A stretch of 17,626 bases of DNA from Lachnospiraceae bacterium UBA2864 (GCA_002350525.1 DEFA01000015.1:1-17626); one strand, 5' to 3'. Positions 6,774-14,653 are shown, counted from the stretch's first letter. Made by a program: numbers and translations. Notes: a model not told the origin generated them from the sequence alone.

Positions 6774-7664
6774 TCATTGAAGATACTCCTTAATCTTCTC
6801 GATGTTCTCCTTGGCATCTTCATAACCTAGCCAGTATAGTTCTCCAAGCTTTTCCATATCTCCTTCAAACCTTGTTACTTCTACCGGTTTGGACGGTGCA
6901 AGTACAAATATCTTCCCATCAGCATGAAGTTTATATAAGTCATCTGTCATCTTGTTAAAGTCGTCATTTGCTCTGTTGATACTCTGTACGAATTTCGGAT
7001 ACTTTCGATACATAGTCATAGCCACTTTATTCGGTGCAGTATTTCTTCTGTATGACCACTCTCTGGTTTTTATAACCACAATCTTATCCGTGCCTTCTCT
7101 CACGGCATATGTGTAAGGAATCTTTGTAGAGCATCCTCCGTCAAGATAAGGAATTCCCTTTATTACAACGGGACGAGATACATACGGAACTGTCGCTGAC
7201 GCTCTGACAGCCGCCGAAAGGTTGCATTTACCTTTTTCCATATATTCAGTTTCACCCGTTAACATGTTTGTTACGCCTACGGCCAGCTTTCTCGAAGGAT
7301 CCATAAGCCTCTTCTTATCCAGAGGCAGTCCCTCGACTATATCCTTATACAGATAGGAAAATCCTGTAACTCCATGATCTCTTATAACGGCCCCGATCCC
7401 GCAGTAATCCTTATCATGTCTGTAAGTCAGGTCTATCCTTGCGCCCCAGCCGATCTGGCCGGACACATATCCTATAGCAGAAAGTGCACCGGCAGATATA
7501 CCGACTGTACTTCTCATATTTATTCCATTTTCCATAAATGCATCGAGTGCCCCAATAGTGTATAGGCCTTTCCATCCACCGCCCTCAAGCACGAGACATC
7601 CCTCTGTAACCGTATCACTTGCCCTTCCCGTAGGTAAATCTTCGATACCACTATATATTTTCAT
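6774..7664 (-). CDS. Patatin-like phospholipase
   Basis: This 296-residue protein has the patatin fold: a serine-aspartate dyad acyl hydrolase acting on lipid esters. The oxyanion loop is GGGWKG (28-33), the nucleophile elbow GISAG (Ser57 in 55-59), and the catalytic aspartate lies in LDGG (Asp175). The C-terminal portion with DMEKLGELYWLGYEDAKENI matches the helical tail seen in YjjU-type bacterial patatins. There is no signal peptide, so it is likely cytoplasmic or peripheral on the membrane. GGAG lies 9 bases before the ATG. Its start is 23 bases after the stop of the lipoprotein gene and the deformylase homologue follows about 50 bases later, suggesting one operon. Natural substrate unknown. 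Confidence 0.9.
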   Translation of the reverse strand: MKIYSGIEDLPTGRASDTVTEGCLVLEGGGWKGLYTIGALDAFMENGINMRSTVGISAGALSAIGYVSGQIGWGARIDLTYRHDKDYCGIGAVIRDHGVTGFSYLYKDIVEGLPLDKKRLMDPSRKLAVGVTNMLTGETEYMEKGKCNLSAAVRASATVPYVSRPVVIKGIPYLDGGCSTKIPYTYAVREGTDKIVVIKTREWSYRRNTAPNKVAMTMYRKYPKFVQSINRANDDFNKMTDDLYKLHADGKIFVLAPSKPVEVTRFEGDMEKLGELYWLGYEDAKENIEKIKEYLQ

Positions 7665-7687
7665 TATATGATTCTCCGTCTAAAGCT

Positions 7688-9214
7688 TTATCTTATAGTG
7701 TCCTTCAGATCCGCACCGTCTATGGCATTTATTATATGCGTATACAAAAGCGCTGTCTCACCGGATTTGAGTTTATTATCCTGAGTCGTAAATACCCAAG
7801 CCGGGACATAGGTTGCTTTTTTACCGTTATCCTTGTCCTCTATAAGAACATATGTAAAGTCCACATCGATGACTTCTATACTTCCGGAGGATTTGTTTAC
7901 TATATCCGAATCATTCTGCAGAGCTTCCTTATAGAATTCTTTTATATTATTAAAGGAGAGCAGCTGAACGTCATCAACCACATTATCTATATGAACTGTC
8001 TGACTGATATCTACCGTAAAAAGTCCCTTATCTGTATAGAATATGCTTCCTCTGTTAAATGTAGACTCTGCCTGCGGAACAACATTTTCAGAAAAAGGTG
8101 CTGTACAAAGATAAACCGCATATCCGTTTTCGGCGAATTGAACATCTTCGGAAATTTGACCCGGTCTCACTTCCTCCTGCTCTTTTAAGAATCTATAGGC
8201 ATATGTAAAGCCTGTAGGATTAAGAGCATTAATCTTCTGAAAAGCACTTGCGATATCCGAATCCGCAAAAACAAGTTTTGGCATTTCAGTATAGCTTAAT
8301 TCCATCTCACTATAATCCATTGTACCTTCATCCATAATTGCCATATTCGGATTAAAAGATAATTCAATATCTTTATTATCAAACCCAAGTTTAGACAATA
8401 CATCGTGTGCGTCATTTCTGATACTATCCTCAGACATACTGCACGGATTATCTGATCCGTAATCGGACTGCTGATCAACTACATACATGGTTTTTGCATC
8501 TATTTCAGGTAAATAATCCGTTATACTAATCGGGCTGATGTAGATACTTCTGGTCGAATCACTCATATCATAGGAATATATCATTCCATACCTGTTACCG
8601 TTATACTCACCCTCATACATATGGATATAATAATCGTCTTCATCTATCCAGGTATAAACCTCATCAAAAGACGAATTTATATTCCGAAAATATTTATTAA
8701 AATCTTCTTGCGTCGCAACCGCGTCTAAACCACCTAAATCATGAAACATCAATATTTTTCTGTATTTATATAAGAGCTGAATATAATCCGATTCATTTTC
8801 ATATTTTATCTCTTCGAGCTTCGCTTCTGTTCCTCCAAAGAAATTATTTACGATCTGAGCTTCAATATCGGAATTGTTATCTATAAACTCGCCTTCATAT
8901 ACATTTACCGTGGCAGCTTCAGGTACTTTATAGTTAAGCTTGAAAGCGCCGTTTACTCCACCTATGGTGAAAGTATCAGTCTCGGAAATGGTCTCTCCGT
9001 ACATTTCGGTCAGGCTGCCTCCGACAGAATTATCACTTTCTGTTTCTGTCTCAGAGGATTCCGACACAGCCTCAGTCTCCGTAATACTCTCTGTCTCACC
9101 ACCATAATCTTCCACTACAGCTTCTTCCTTACCACATGCTGAGCCCGACAGCATAAGAGAAACTGCAAGTCCCAATCCTAATCCGCCTTTTATAACTTGT
9201 TTAAATTTACGCAT
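7688..9214 (-). CDS. Large lipoprotein of unknown function
   Basis: This 508-residue protein starts with a basic n-region, a hydrophobic core (GGLGLGLAVSLMLSG) and a lipobox ending GSAC with Cys27, so it should be lipid-anchored on the outer face of the membrane. Residues 30-75 form a Glu/Ser/Thr-rich linker. The remainder, about 80-500, is an acidic mixed alpha/beta domain that I cannot assign to a family; aromatic-rich stretches such as DEVYTWIDEDDYYIHMYEGE and a final segment EDKDNGKKATYVPAWVFTTQ suggest an extracellular folded domain, perhaps YcdB/PepSY-like in style, though this is a guess. GGGG lies 6 bases before the ATG. It sits between dinB (37 bases upstream) and the patatin gene (23 bases downstream). 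Confidence 0.8.
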   Translation of the reverse strand: MRKFKQVIKGGLGLGLAVSLMLSGSACGKEEAVVEDYGGETESITETEAVSESSETETESDNSVGGSLTEMYGETISETDTFTIGGVNGAFKLNYKVPEAATVNVYEGEFIDNNSDIEAQIVNNFFGGTEAKLEEIKYENESDYIQLLYKYRKILMFHDLGGLDAVATQEDFNKYFRNINSSFDEVYTWIDEDDYYIHMYEGEYNGNRYGMIYSYDMSDSTRSIYISPISITDYLPEIDAKTMYVVDQQSDYGSDNPCSMSEDSIRNDAHDVLSKLGFDNKDIELSFNPNMAIMDEGTMDYSEMELSYTEMPKLVFADSDIASAFQKINALNPTGFTYAYRFLKEQEEVRPGQISEDVQFAENGYAVYLCTAPFSENVVPQAESTFNRGSIFYTDKGLFTVDISQTVHIDNVVDDVQLLSFNNIKEFYKEALQNDSDIVNKSSGSIEVIDVDFTYVLIEDKDNGKKATYVPAWVFTTQDNKLKSGETALLYTHIINAIDGADLKDTIR

Positions 9215-9251
9215 GATTTTCCCCTTTTATCATAATTACTTTTTCAAACAC

Positions 9252-10460
9252 TTATTTTCTTCTGTCAGACCGAAATACACCTATTCCGGCGCGTATTACA
9301 CTGTCATTTCCGTATTTGCTTCGAATCTTGTCCAAAGCCTTATCAAGATTCTTCTGCTTCTCTTTCTCTTCTTCTCCGAACAGAGACATCTGCTGAAAGC
9401 CGTCCTTATCAATGTCTGAAGCAGAAAGACCTATCAGCCTGAGCGGTTCGCCTTTCCATGACTCCTTCATAAGCATTACAGCCGTATCGTATATTTCGGA
9501 AGTAATATCCGTCGAATTCTCCATCTTTCTCCCGTGTGAATGACGTTTCATATCACCGGTGCGAAATATAACCGTAATCGTGAAAGCCTTCACCTCATCC
9601 GCTCTGAGTCGTCCTCCTACTATATCCGCTTCTGCAAGAAGTATATGACTCGCCGTCTCAAAATCCGTAACATCATCCTCGGTTGTATTCTCTACACTGT
9701 AACTCTTTGCTTCCCGCTCTTCATTTATCACCGGAGAATCATCTATCCCATTGGCCGCATTATGAAGATAATGTGCCGACTTTTCACCAAAAACATTTAA
9801 TAGCAAACTTTCACTCGTTCCGGCCAGCTCTCCGATGGTTTTTATATGCATCTCGATCAGTTTCTTTGCTGTAGACTCTCCGCATCCGAAAAGTTCACCT
9901 ACCGGAAGAGGCCACATTTTATCTGCTATCTCATCCGGAAAAAGTGTATGAACTTTATCGGGCTTTTCGAAATCACTGGCCATCTTGGCACACAGCTTGT
10001 TTCGGCCGATTCCAACATTTACAGTAAATCCCAGTTCATCACGGATTCTGTCCTTCATCTCATGTGCAAGCTTTATCGGATCCGGATACAGAAGTTCCAT
10101 CCCGCTCATATCCATAAAGACCTCATCTATTGAGAATGACTGCATAAGGGGTGTATATTCATTTAAAATGCTTTTAAATTCATGGGACATTTTCTTATAA
10201 AGCTGAAAGTTCGGTTTCACAACTATAAGATCAGGACATTTCCGCAATGCATTTGCCACCGGCTCACCCGTAACAATTCCATACTTCTTTGCCGGGATGG
10301 ACTTGGTGGATACTATACTGGTACGTCGATCCGGATCACCGCCGACACACGAAGGCACTGTCCTGAGATCCAGCGTCTCGCCGTTACATAAGCGGTCCAC
10401 TGCCTCCCACGATAGAAATGCGCTATTCACATCCACATGAAATATCAGTCTGTCGTTCAA
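9252..10460 (-). CDS. dinB: Y-family DNA polymerase IV
   Basis: This 402-residue error-prone translesion polymerase copies past damaged bases. Catalytic carboxylates are Asp10 (HVDVNSAF) and Asp112/Glu113 (FSIDEVFMD). VNVGIGRNKLCAKMASDFEK (147-166) is the conserved palm/thumb segment. Residues 182-240 carry the helix-hairpin-helix thumb, and the little finger follows from about 250. A beta-clamp binding motif QMSLF occurs at 357-361, with a further 40-residue tail. The start is TTG at 10460 with GGGAG 10 bases upstream; the nearby ATG is out of frame. The 'DVNSAFLSW' N-terminus is the variant seen in clostridial DinB proteins. A candidate LexA box lies 72 bases upstream, so induction by DNA damage is expected. 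Confidence 0.95.
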   Translation of the reverse strand: MNDRLIFHVDVNSAFLSWEAVDRLCNGETLDLRTVPSCVGGDPDRRTSIVSTKSIPAKKYGIVTGEPVANALRKCPDLIVVKPNFQLYKKMSHEFKSILNEYTPLMQSFSIDEVFMDMSGMELLYPDPIKLAHEMKDRIRDELGFTVNVGIGRNKLCAKMASDFEKPDKVHTLFPDEIADKMWPLPVGELFGCGESTAKKLIEMHIKTIGELAGTSESLLLNVFGEKSAHYLHNAANGIDDSPVINEEREAKSYSVENTTEDDVTDFETASHILLAEADIVGGRLRADEVKAFTITVIFRTGDMKRHSHGRKMENSTDITSEIYDTAVMLMKESWKGEPLRLIGLSASDIDKDGFQQMSLFGEEEKEKQKNLDKALDKIRSKYGNDSVIRAGIGVFRSDRRK

Positions 10461-10531
10461 CAGTAACGCTCTCCCTCTTCTGTATCATAAGGAATTTATC
10501 AGTATTCTTTTTTATCTCTGTTATATTTTAA

Positions 10532-10543
10532 AAACGTCGGTTC
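10532..10543 (-). promoter_or_regulatory. Candidate LexA (SOS) box upstream of dinB
   Basis: On the minus strand the 12-mer GAACCGACGTTT matches the Gram-positive LexA core GAAC-N4-GTTC at 7 of 8 fixed positions. It begins inside the stop codon of the Nudix gene and lies about 70 bases before the dinB TTG. DinB-type polymerases are standard SOS genes in Firmicutes. A weak promoter (CCGACG at 10534-10539 as -35) would overlap the box, the usual geometry for repression. Confidence 0.5.
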
Positions 10544-11063
10544 ACCATATTCCGTCCTTATCATTCACAAAATAAGAAAGATTCTTTATTCCCGATACAA
10601 CTTCTTCCTTAACGAAAAGTTCTTTTATCTCTTCCTTGGTCATCCACAGAATCTGTTCAACTTCATCTGTAGTGGCATTGCCGAGATCTACCTCTCCATC
10701 ATAATCGTATAAATATATATCATTTATATCGTTAACTCTCGTGCCATCAGCGATATCACGTATCTGAGTCATGACGAGACCGCCGGTTTCTGTATCTAGA
10801 TCTATCCCGACTTCTTCCTTAACCTCTCTGAGTGCTGCATGCAGACTTGTCTCACCCTTCAGTACGGATCCTCCTACACATTCCCACTTAAGCGGGCAGG
10901 TCTTCTTGTTCTTACTTCTTTGTGTGAAAAGATATTTACCTTCAGAATTTCTTATCCATATATGTACCACCAGATGATATGCATCCTCAGGCATCTCATT
11001 TCTTCTTACGTGTTCTCCTACGACTTGCCCATCCAGATTATATAAGTCCCATATTTCAGCCAT
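10542..11063 (-). CDS. Nudix hydrolase
   Basis: This 173-residue protein has a complete Nudix box at 65-87: Gly65, five residues, Glu71, seven residues, then REVKEEVGI, with Glu83/Glu84 as metal ligands. The sequence before it (HLVVHIWIRNSEGKYLFTQR, KTCPLKWECVGG) resembles the isopentenyl-diphosphate isomerase-like branch of Nudix proteins (YfcD type), which act on nucleoside or other diphosphates; the exact substrate cannot be told. GGAG lies 8 bases before the ATG and an extended -10 promoter lies at 11101-11109. Its stop codon overlaps the candidate LexA box of dinB, so transcription may continue into dinB. A damaged-nucleotide cleaning role next to a repair polymerase is attractive but unproven. 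Confidence 0.9.
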   Translation of the reverse strand: MAEIWDLYNLDGQVVGEHVRRNEMPEDAYHLVVHIWIRNSEGKYLFTQRSKNKKTCPLKWECVGGSVLKGETSLHAALREVKEEVGIDLDTETGGLVMTQIRDIADGTRVNDINDIYLYDYDGEVDLGNATTDEVEQILWMTKEEIKELFVKEEVVSGIKNLSYFVNDKDGIW

Positions 11064-11100
11064 CTATGATTCTCCCATTGCCTGTTTACTGATTAAATAA

Positions 11101-11109
11101 TTATACCAT
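11101..11109 (-). promoter_or_regulatory. Extended -10 promoter for the Nudix gene
   Basis: On the minus strand the sequence TGGTATAAT is a perfect extended -10 element (TGnTATAAT). The hexamer at 17 bases upstream (TAGAAG) is a poor -35, as is usual for extended -10 promoters. The predicted transcript start is near 11094, about 30 bases before the Nudix ATG. Confidence 0.6.
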
Positions 11110-11134
11110 TCTCACAGACCATCTTCTACTTTAC

Positions 11135-11344
11135 TCAGTCGAAATCATCTCCGTCAAAGTCATCACTACCAAAATCATCGAAGTCATCATGATCACCGTC
11201 AAAGTCCATATCATCCACGTCGTCACTTTCCTTATAAAGGCCGTCTTTACTCATATAATCGAAGAAATCCATCTGCTGTGCTCTTTCAAATGGATCAAGT
11301 GATCCGTCTCCGTTCCTGTCAAACAATCTGTCGAGTGGTCCCAT
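11135..11344 (-). CDS. Small Asp-rich protein with an EF-hand calcium loop
   Basis: This is a 69-residue protein with a textbook ribosome binding site (AAAGGAGG, 8 bases before the ATG). Residues 9-20 read DRNGDGSLDPFE, a complete 12-residue EF-hand loop: Asp9, Asn11, Asp13, Ser15, Asp17 and the bidentate Glu20, with Gly14 and Leu16 at the invariant positions. A short helix follows (residues 18-32), and the last 29 residues contain 17 aspartates in DDFD-type repeats. No signal peptide or membrane segment. Calcium or divalent-cation binding is a strong inference from the loop; the acidic tail could be a low-affinity metal reservoir. It follows the 11374-11835 gene by 29 bases, so the two probably form an operon. 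Confidence 0.75.
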   Translation of the reverse strand: MGPLDRLFDRNGDGSLDPFERAQQMDFFDYMSKDGLYKESDDVDDMDFDGDHDDFDDFGSDDFDGDDFD

Positions 11345-11373
11345 AGTAAATACCTCCTTTGTTAACTCCTGAT

Positions 11374-11835
11374 CTACGATGCATTTGCCAGAGCATATGC
11401 TTTGATCATCTGCATAGTTACAGCTTTCCTATATTCTGCCTGTTTCTGCTTTACTCTGTTATATTTTGATCTCTGTTTCTTTGTTCTTCGCGGCATAGAT
11501 TCTACCTGTTCTATCATTCGGCACCTGAAATCATCATGTCCTTTGATATAAACCAAAAATCCCATTATTGTTTTAGAAAATCTGGCATCTCTCTGGAAAT
11601 GATAATCGGCATCAGAAAATATGCCCGGAACAATATCAGAAGGGATCGAGTTACCGTGATACAGGGCAAAGCAGTCCCAATCCTGAAGATATACTATCTT
11701 CCAATAGGCTATATCTGATACTACTATAATTTTACTATCTATAACGTCATATTCAAGATAGTTTTCATATGTATATATGTCTATATCGGTTTTCTCTATG
11801 TTGTATTTATCTTCAATTGTAATATTCTTATCCAT
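11374..11835 (-). CDS. Unknown protein with basic helical C-terminus
   Basis: This 153-residue soluble protein has a strong ribosome binding site (AAAGGAGG, about 7 bases before the ATG). Residues 1-100 form an acidic to neutral alpha/beta domain with strand-like stretches (SKIIVVSDIAYWKIVYLQDW, KTIMGFLVYIKGHDDF). Residues 110-145 are a strongly basic helix (MPRRTKKQRSKYNRVKQKQA) that could bind nucleic acid or the acidic partner encoded next. There is no signal peptide. It is upstream of, and 29 bases from, the EF-hand/Asp-tail gene; the opposite charge of the two products fits an interaction, but nothing in the sequence proves it. I recognise no family. Confidence 0.7.
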   Translation of the reverse strand: MDKNITIEDKYNIEKTDIDIYTYENYLEYDVIDSKIIVVSDIAYWKIVYLQDWDCFALYHGNSIPSDIVPGIFSDADYHFQRDARFSKTIMGFLVYIKGHDDFRCRMIEQVESMPRRTKKQRSKYNRVKQKQAEYRKAVTMQMIKAYALANAS

Positions 11836-11992
11836 AAACTGCCTCCTTTGCCTTCTTTTTATATAAGTTTCGGTAAGTTTTGATATCCTTATACTAAAAT
11901 TTTCGCAAAAGAGATGTCCCCTTTTCTACCCTTGTGTTTCGAGTCGGTTATCATTCACACATTGAAACTGATTCAGCAAATAAAGCTACACG

Positions 11993-12021
11993 CTGATGCG
12001 GCTTCATCAGAAAACGTTTTC
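11993..12021 (+). promoter_or_regulatory. Hairpin plus LacI-type palindrome upstream of the acidic secreted protein
   Basis: A 6-bp hairpin, CTGATG-CGGCTT-CATCAG, spans 11993-12010. It runs straight into a perfect 12-bp palindrome GAAAACGTTTTC (12010-12021) with the central CG and AAACGTTT core typical of LacI-family operators (cre, PurR, RbsR style). A possible -10 (TATAGA, 12027-12032) lies 5 bases downstream with no good -35, so the palindrome would overlap RNA polymerase. The rest of the 244-base spacer (11836-12079) shows AT-rich sequence and only weak promoter-like matches on the minus strand for the 11835 gene. Confidence 0.45.
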
Positions 12022-12079
12022 GTAACTATAGACAAAATATCAAAAGCTTTTGGAGGAATGACAACTAGGAGGACAAAAC

Positions 12080-12838
12080 ATGATCTTAAAAAATATGGCA
12101 CTCGGACTTGGAATTTCAACCCTAGCAACATTTACGGCTCTACCGTCCATCGGCGGTTCTTTTGGAAATGATACAAAGCTTAGCAATGTATCGCCTACAG
12201 GTATATATGCATCTAACGATGAAACAGATGATGATGAAGATGATTCTTACTTCATAGATAAAGTATTTCCGGAAGACAGTTTAAAGACATATATGGACTA
12301 TATTCCTGATCTATATGATGAAGGCCTTGTATATGATGATGACTTTGTAAAGCATCTTGAAAATGAAGATCCTGATGCATTTGAGGATATGTATCTTCGT
12401 GAGCTGGCCGAATTCTATGGCGAAAACCATGAACTTCATAACTGCAAGTACGAAACTATAGCCTATGGTACCGGTCTCGGTTTCGGCGATTACGCCTTTA
12501 CTCAGGGATTCTATTTTATAGATGATCCGGAATCTCCATGGTACATGCTCTACTTCGTAAAGGCAACTCCTGATGAAGTACAGGCCCATGTAGATGAACT
12601 TAGTGAGTATTACCATCTATATGATTCATATAAAGATTCGGAATCGGGTAATCTCAATTTCACCTTCATCGACGACGAAACCGGTGATTCTCGTGATCTC
12701 ATATATTACACTCACGACCAGATTCTTTCAGAACAGATTTTCGAGGATGGTGTAGCAGATATCATTGATACTGACGAAATTAACGATGATACTGACGAAA
12801 TTATCGATGATATTGGCGTGGGTTTCGAGGATAATTAA
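12080..12838 (+). CDS. Secreted acidic protein of unknown function
   Basis: This 252-residue protein has AGGAGG 7 bases before the ATG. The first 25-30 residues look like a short signal peptide (MILKNMALGLGISTLATFTA then LPSIGGSFG) with a likely cleavage site between about 20 and 43; there is no lipobox cysteine. The mature part is strongly acidic (ETDDDEDDSYF near 48-58) and aromatic, with FGDYAFTQGFYFIDDPESPW in the middle suggesting a folded domain. The end carries two 7-residue repeats, DTDEIND and DTDEIID, coded by 21-bp units. No family is recognised. It is the only plus-strand gene in the right two thirds of the window and ends at a strong shared terminator. Confidence 0.75.
   Translation: MILKNMALGLGISTLATFTALPSIGGSFGNDTKLSNVSPTGIYASNDETDDDEDDSYFIDKVFPEDSLKTYMDYIPDLYDEGLVYDDDFVKHLENEDPDAFEDMYLRELAEFYGENHELHNCKYETIAYGTGLGFGDYAFTQGFYFIDDPESPWYMLYFVKATPDEVQAHVDELSEYYHLYDSYKDSESGNLNFTFIDDETGDSRDLIYYTHDQILSEQIFEDGVADIIDTDEINDDTDEIIDDIGVGFEDN
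12767..12808 (+). repeat. Tandem 21-bp repeat inside the acidic protein gene
   Basis: Units at 12767-12787 and 12788-12808 are identical except for one base and keep the reading frame, adding one extra copy of DTDEI(N/I)D to the acidic tail. This is a likely recent slippage duplication. Confidence 0.8.
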
Positions 12839-12879
12839 AATCAACAAACAAGCTATTGGGCTTAAACCACCTGTAAAGA

Positions 12880-12911
12880 GAGGCAGGGTAGACTCCGGTC
12901 TATCCTGCCTC
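12880..12911. terminator. Strong hairpin between convergent genes, bidirectional terminator
   Basis: GAGGCAGGGTAGAC (12880-12893) pairs with GTCTATCCTGCCTC (12898-12911) over 14 bp with one wobble and a TCCG tetraloop. On the plus strand it is followed by TTTCTTCTATTTG, a good T-tract for the acidic protein gene. On the minus strand it begins 6 bases after the stop of the 12918 gene and is followed by TTTAC, a weaker tract. Confidence 0.85.
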
Positions 12912-12917
12912 TTTCTT

Positions 12918-14588
12918 CTATTTGTCTGTTACATATGTCAGAGCATCTCTTGTTTCACGAAGAGAAGTTTTCGGCTCCTCATTAATTATTACTACAATCT
13001 TCTTATCCGATACACCCATTCTTATCCCCTTATGATCGCATTTTGTATAATCGAAACCATCGGTATAAGTATCCAGAACTTCTATATCAGACATGTCCGG
13101 ACTGCATTTACATACATCAAAACCATCTTCCTTAAGCTTTATGAAATATATAACTCCATCCTCATAGTTAATGCAACCGATATCTTCCATTTCATTCGGA
13201 AATGTCTGATTCTTTACGAAAAGCTTGAGGATATTTCGGTTATTATAACCATCTGAATCTACTATCCATATCTTATCACCCGAATACTGAGGGTTTGCTC
13301 CGTAATATATATTATGCTTTTCATTCATAATATATCTTGTGAGAAGGAATCCGTTATAATACCTGAAATCTTTTGTATTAATATCCGATGCATATAAATA
13401 CGGTTCTGACACATTTCCTTCGGATATATCAGCTGCCTTTATCACACTCGGAATCACATCATAATCGCGATCCTCTCCTGTTCTGACTTTTGCCTCTTCT
13501 GAAGATATTCCTTCCTGATAATACATTCTGTTATCTACAACACAGAAATCCTTTATGTCATTTTTATCATCATGTTCAATGATCAGCTTACATTCTCCGG
13601 ACTCAGGGTCTATCTGATATATTCCTTCATATGTTGCACCATAGAGATATCCGTCACAATATCCTATAGCTCTGAATAAGATATCTCCCGAATATATGCT
13701 TGTAATCCTCTCTCCGGAAGGCTCAAGTCTCTTTATAGTATAAACTCCGTCTACAGCACTCGGAACATCACCTACAAAGTACAGTCCTTCATCTGTCATA
13801 ACAGCATCATTCTGATAATTTCCAAGAAAATGTTCTTCAAGGTCTGTTCTGACAGCATGATCTGCCTTTGCATATTCTCCGTAATTACTTTTATAATCAA
13901 GACATATCTTAACGGTTTTAATATTTATCAGAAGAAGTCCGAAGAATAATACTGCAGCGATAACCGATAAAACCCTTACGATCTTTCTGTCCACCGGATC
14001 CGGAATATATGTTTCATCTACAGACAGAAGCTTCTTCTCATACTCTACTTTTCTTTTGTTATGACGTAAACATATAAATATCATGAAAAGTGAGTATCCT
14101 GCAGTGATGAAAAATCTCAGATGAAGCGGATTAATCTGAACCGTATACTCAGAATAAACAGCTGATTTGAGAACACTCCTCTTAAACTCTAACGTATAAT
14201 CTGCAAAAAGGATCGGGATCATGTAGTAAACAGCAAAGCTCAGGATAACACAGAGGTAAACAACCATATCTGCTTTATAGTATTTGAGCTTACCTCTCAT
14301 ACCCAGAATTCTTGTGATGATTATGATAACGATAGCCGTTATCATCGTAAGCATCATCCATTTATTCAGATAAACCCAGAAATCTCCGACTTCAAACTCT
14401 AAATCTTTCGAAAACATATCCTTATAGTTTCCGGATATGATCTTCTGAGTAAGATTACTCGAGCTTTCAAAAGGTTCTCTTTTAAATAAATCATCATACA
14501 TAGATACAAAGCCCGGGTTAAACGGGGCCGCAAAGTACCATAAGCACATAACAAAAAGTATTACAGATATTATAGATAAAATGAGCAT
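12918..14588 (-). CDS. Membrane protein with extracytoplasmic propeller-like domain
   Basis: The start is set at ATG 14588 (MLILSIISVILFVM) because AAGGAG lies 7 bases upstream; the GTG eight codons earlier has no ribosome binding site. That gives 556 residues. Membrane segments lie at about 2-19, 77-93, 108-126, 158-175 and 204-223. The region from about 250 to 500 is outside the membrane and contains repeated strand motifs of the type 'dgLYFvGd..' (DEGLYFVGDVPSAVDGVYTI, GYCDGYLYGATYEGIYQIDP, EDGVIYFIKLKEDG), resembling a DUF5050-like beta-propeller sensor. No catalytic motif is visible. Transcription comes from a near-consensus promoter flanked by inverted repeats, so it is probably tightly repressed. 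A role in sensing or envelope response is inference. Confidence 0.75.
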   Translation of the reverse strand: MLILSIISVILFVMCLWYFAAPFNPGFVSMYDDLFKREPFESSSNLTQKIISGNYKDMFSKDLEFEVGDFWVYLNKWMMLTMITAIVIIIITRILGMRGKLKYYKADMVVYLCVILSFAVYYMIPILFADYTLEFKRSVLKSAVYSEYTVQINPLHLRFFITAGYSLFMIFICLRHNKRKVEYEKKLLSVDETYIPDPVDRKIVRVLSVIAAVLFFGLLLINIKTVKICLDYKSNYGEYAKADHAVRTDLEEHFLGNYQNDAVMTDEGLYFVGDVPSAVDGVYTIKRLEPSGERITSIYSGDILFRAIGYCDGYLYGATYEGIYQIDPESGECKLIIEHDDKNDIKDFCVVDNRMYYQEGISSEEAKVRTGEDRDYDVIPSVIKAADISEGNVSEPYLYASDINTKDFRYYNGFLLTRYIMNEKHNIYYGANPQYSGDKIWIVDSDGYNNRNILKLFVKNQTFPNEMEDIGCINYEDGVIYFIKLKEDGFDVCKCSPDMSDIEVLDTYTDGFDYTKCDHKGIRMGVSDKKIVVIINEEPKTSLRETRDALTYVTDK

Positions 14589-14603
14589 AGCCTCTCTCCT
14601 TGT

Positions 14604-14622
14604 TATTATCACATCGATAATA
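14604..14622 (-). promoter_or_regulatory. Operator-like inverted repeat over the transcript start
   Basis: TATTATC (14604-14610) and GATAATA (14616-14622) form a 7-bp inverted repeat around a 5-base centre. It covers the predicted transcript start (near 14615) and touches the -10 element. On the minus strand its half ATATTATCGATGTGAT resembles ATATTATCAATATAGT in the second palindrome at 14633-14653 (12 of 16 bases equal), suggesting that one protein binds both. Confidence 0.55.
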
Positions 14623-14650
14623 TCATAATACTATATTGATAATATGTCAA
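14622..14650 (-). promoter_or_regulatory. Near-consensus promoter of the 12918-14588 gene
   Basis: On the minus strand, TTGACA (14645-14650, perfect -35) and TATGAT (14622-14627, 5 of 6) are separated by 17 bases. The predicted start is near 14615, 27 bases before the ATG at 14588. This is the best sigma-A type promoter in the window. Confidence 0.8.
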
Positions 14651-14653
14651 TAT
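14633..14653 (-). promoter_or_regulatory. Operator-like inverted repeat over the -35 and spacer
   Basis: ATATTGA (14633-14639) and TCAATAT (14647-14653) form a perfect 7-bp inverted repeat with a 7-base centre. The right half contains the -35 hexamer, so a protein bound here would block RNA polymerase. Together with the palindrome at 14604-14622 it brackets the promoter. Confidence 0.55.

Noticed and set aside
9540..10391. Several overlapping plus-strand ORFs
   Set aside because: All lie opposite dinB, have Ser/His/Arg-rich shadow composition and no ribosome binding sites.
11914..12171. Plus-strand ORF of 85 codons overlapping the start of the acidic protein
   Set aside because: No ribosome binding site, out of frame with the well-supported 12080 start, and it covers the operator-like palindrome region.
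12765..13256. Plus-strand ORF of 163 codons
   Set aside because: It starts in the tandem repeat in another frame, reads through the strong terminator and is antisense to the propeller-like gene.
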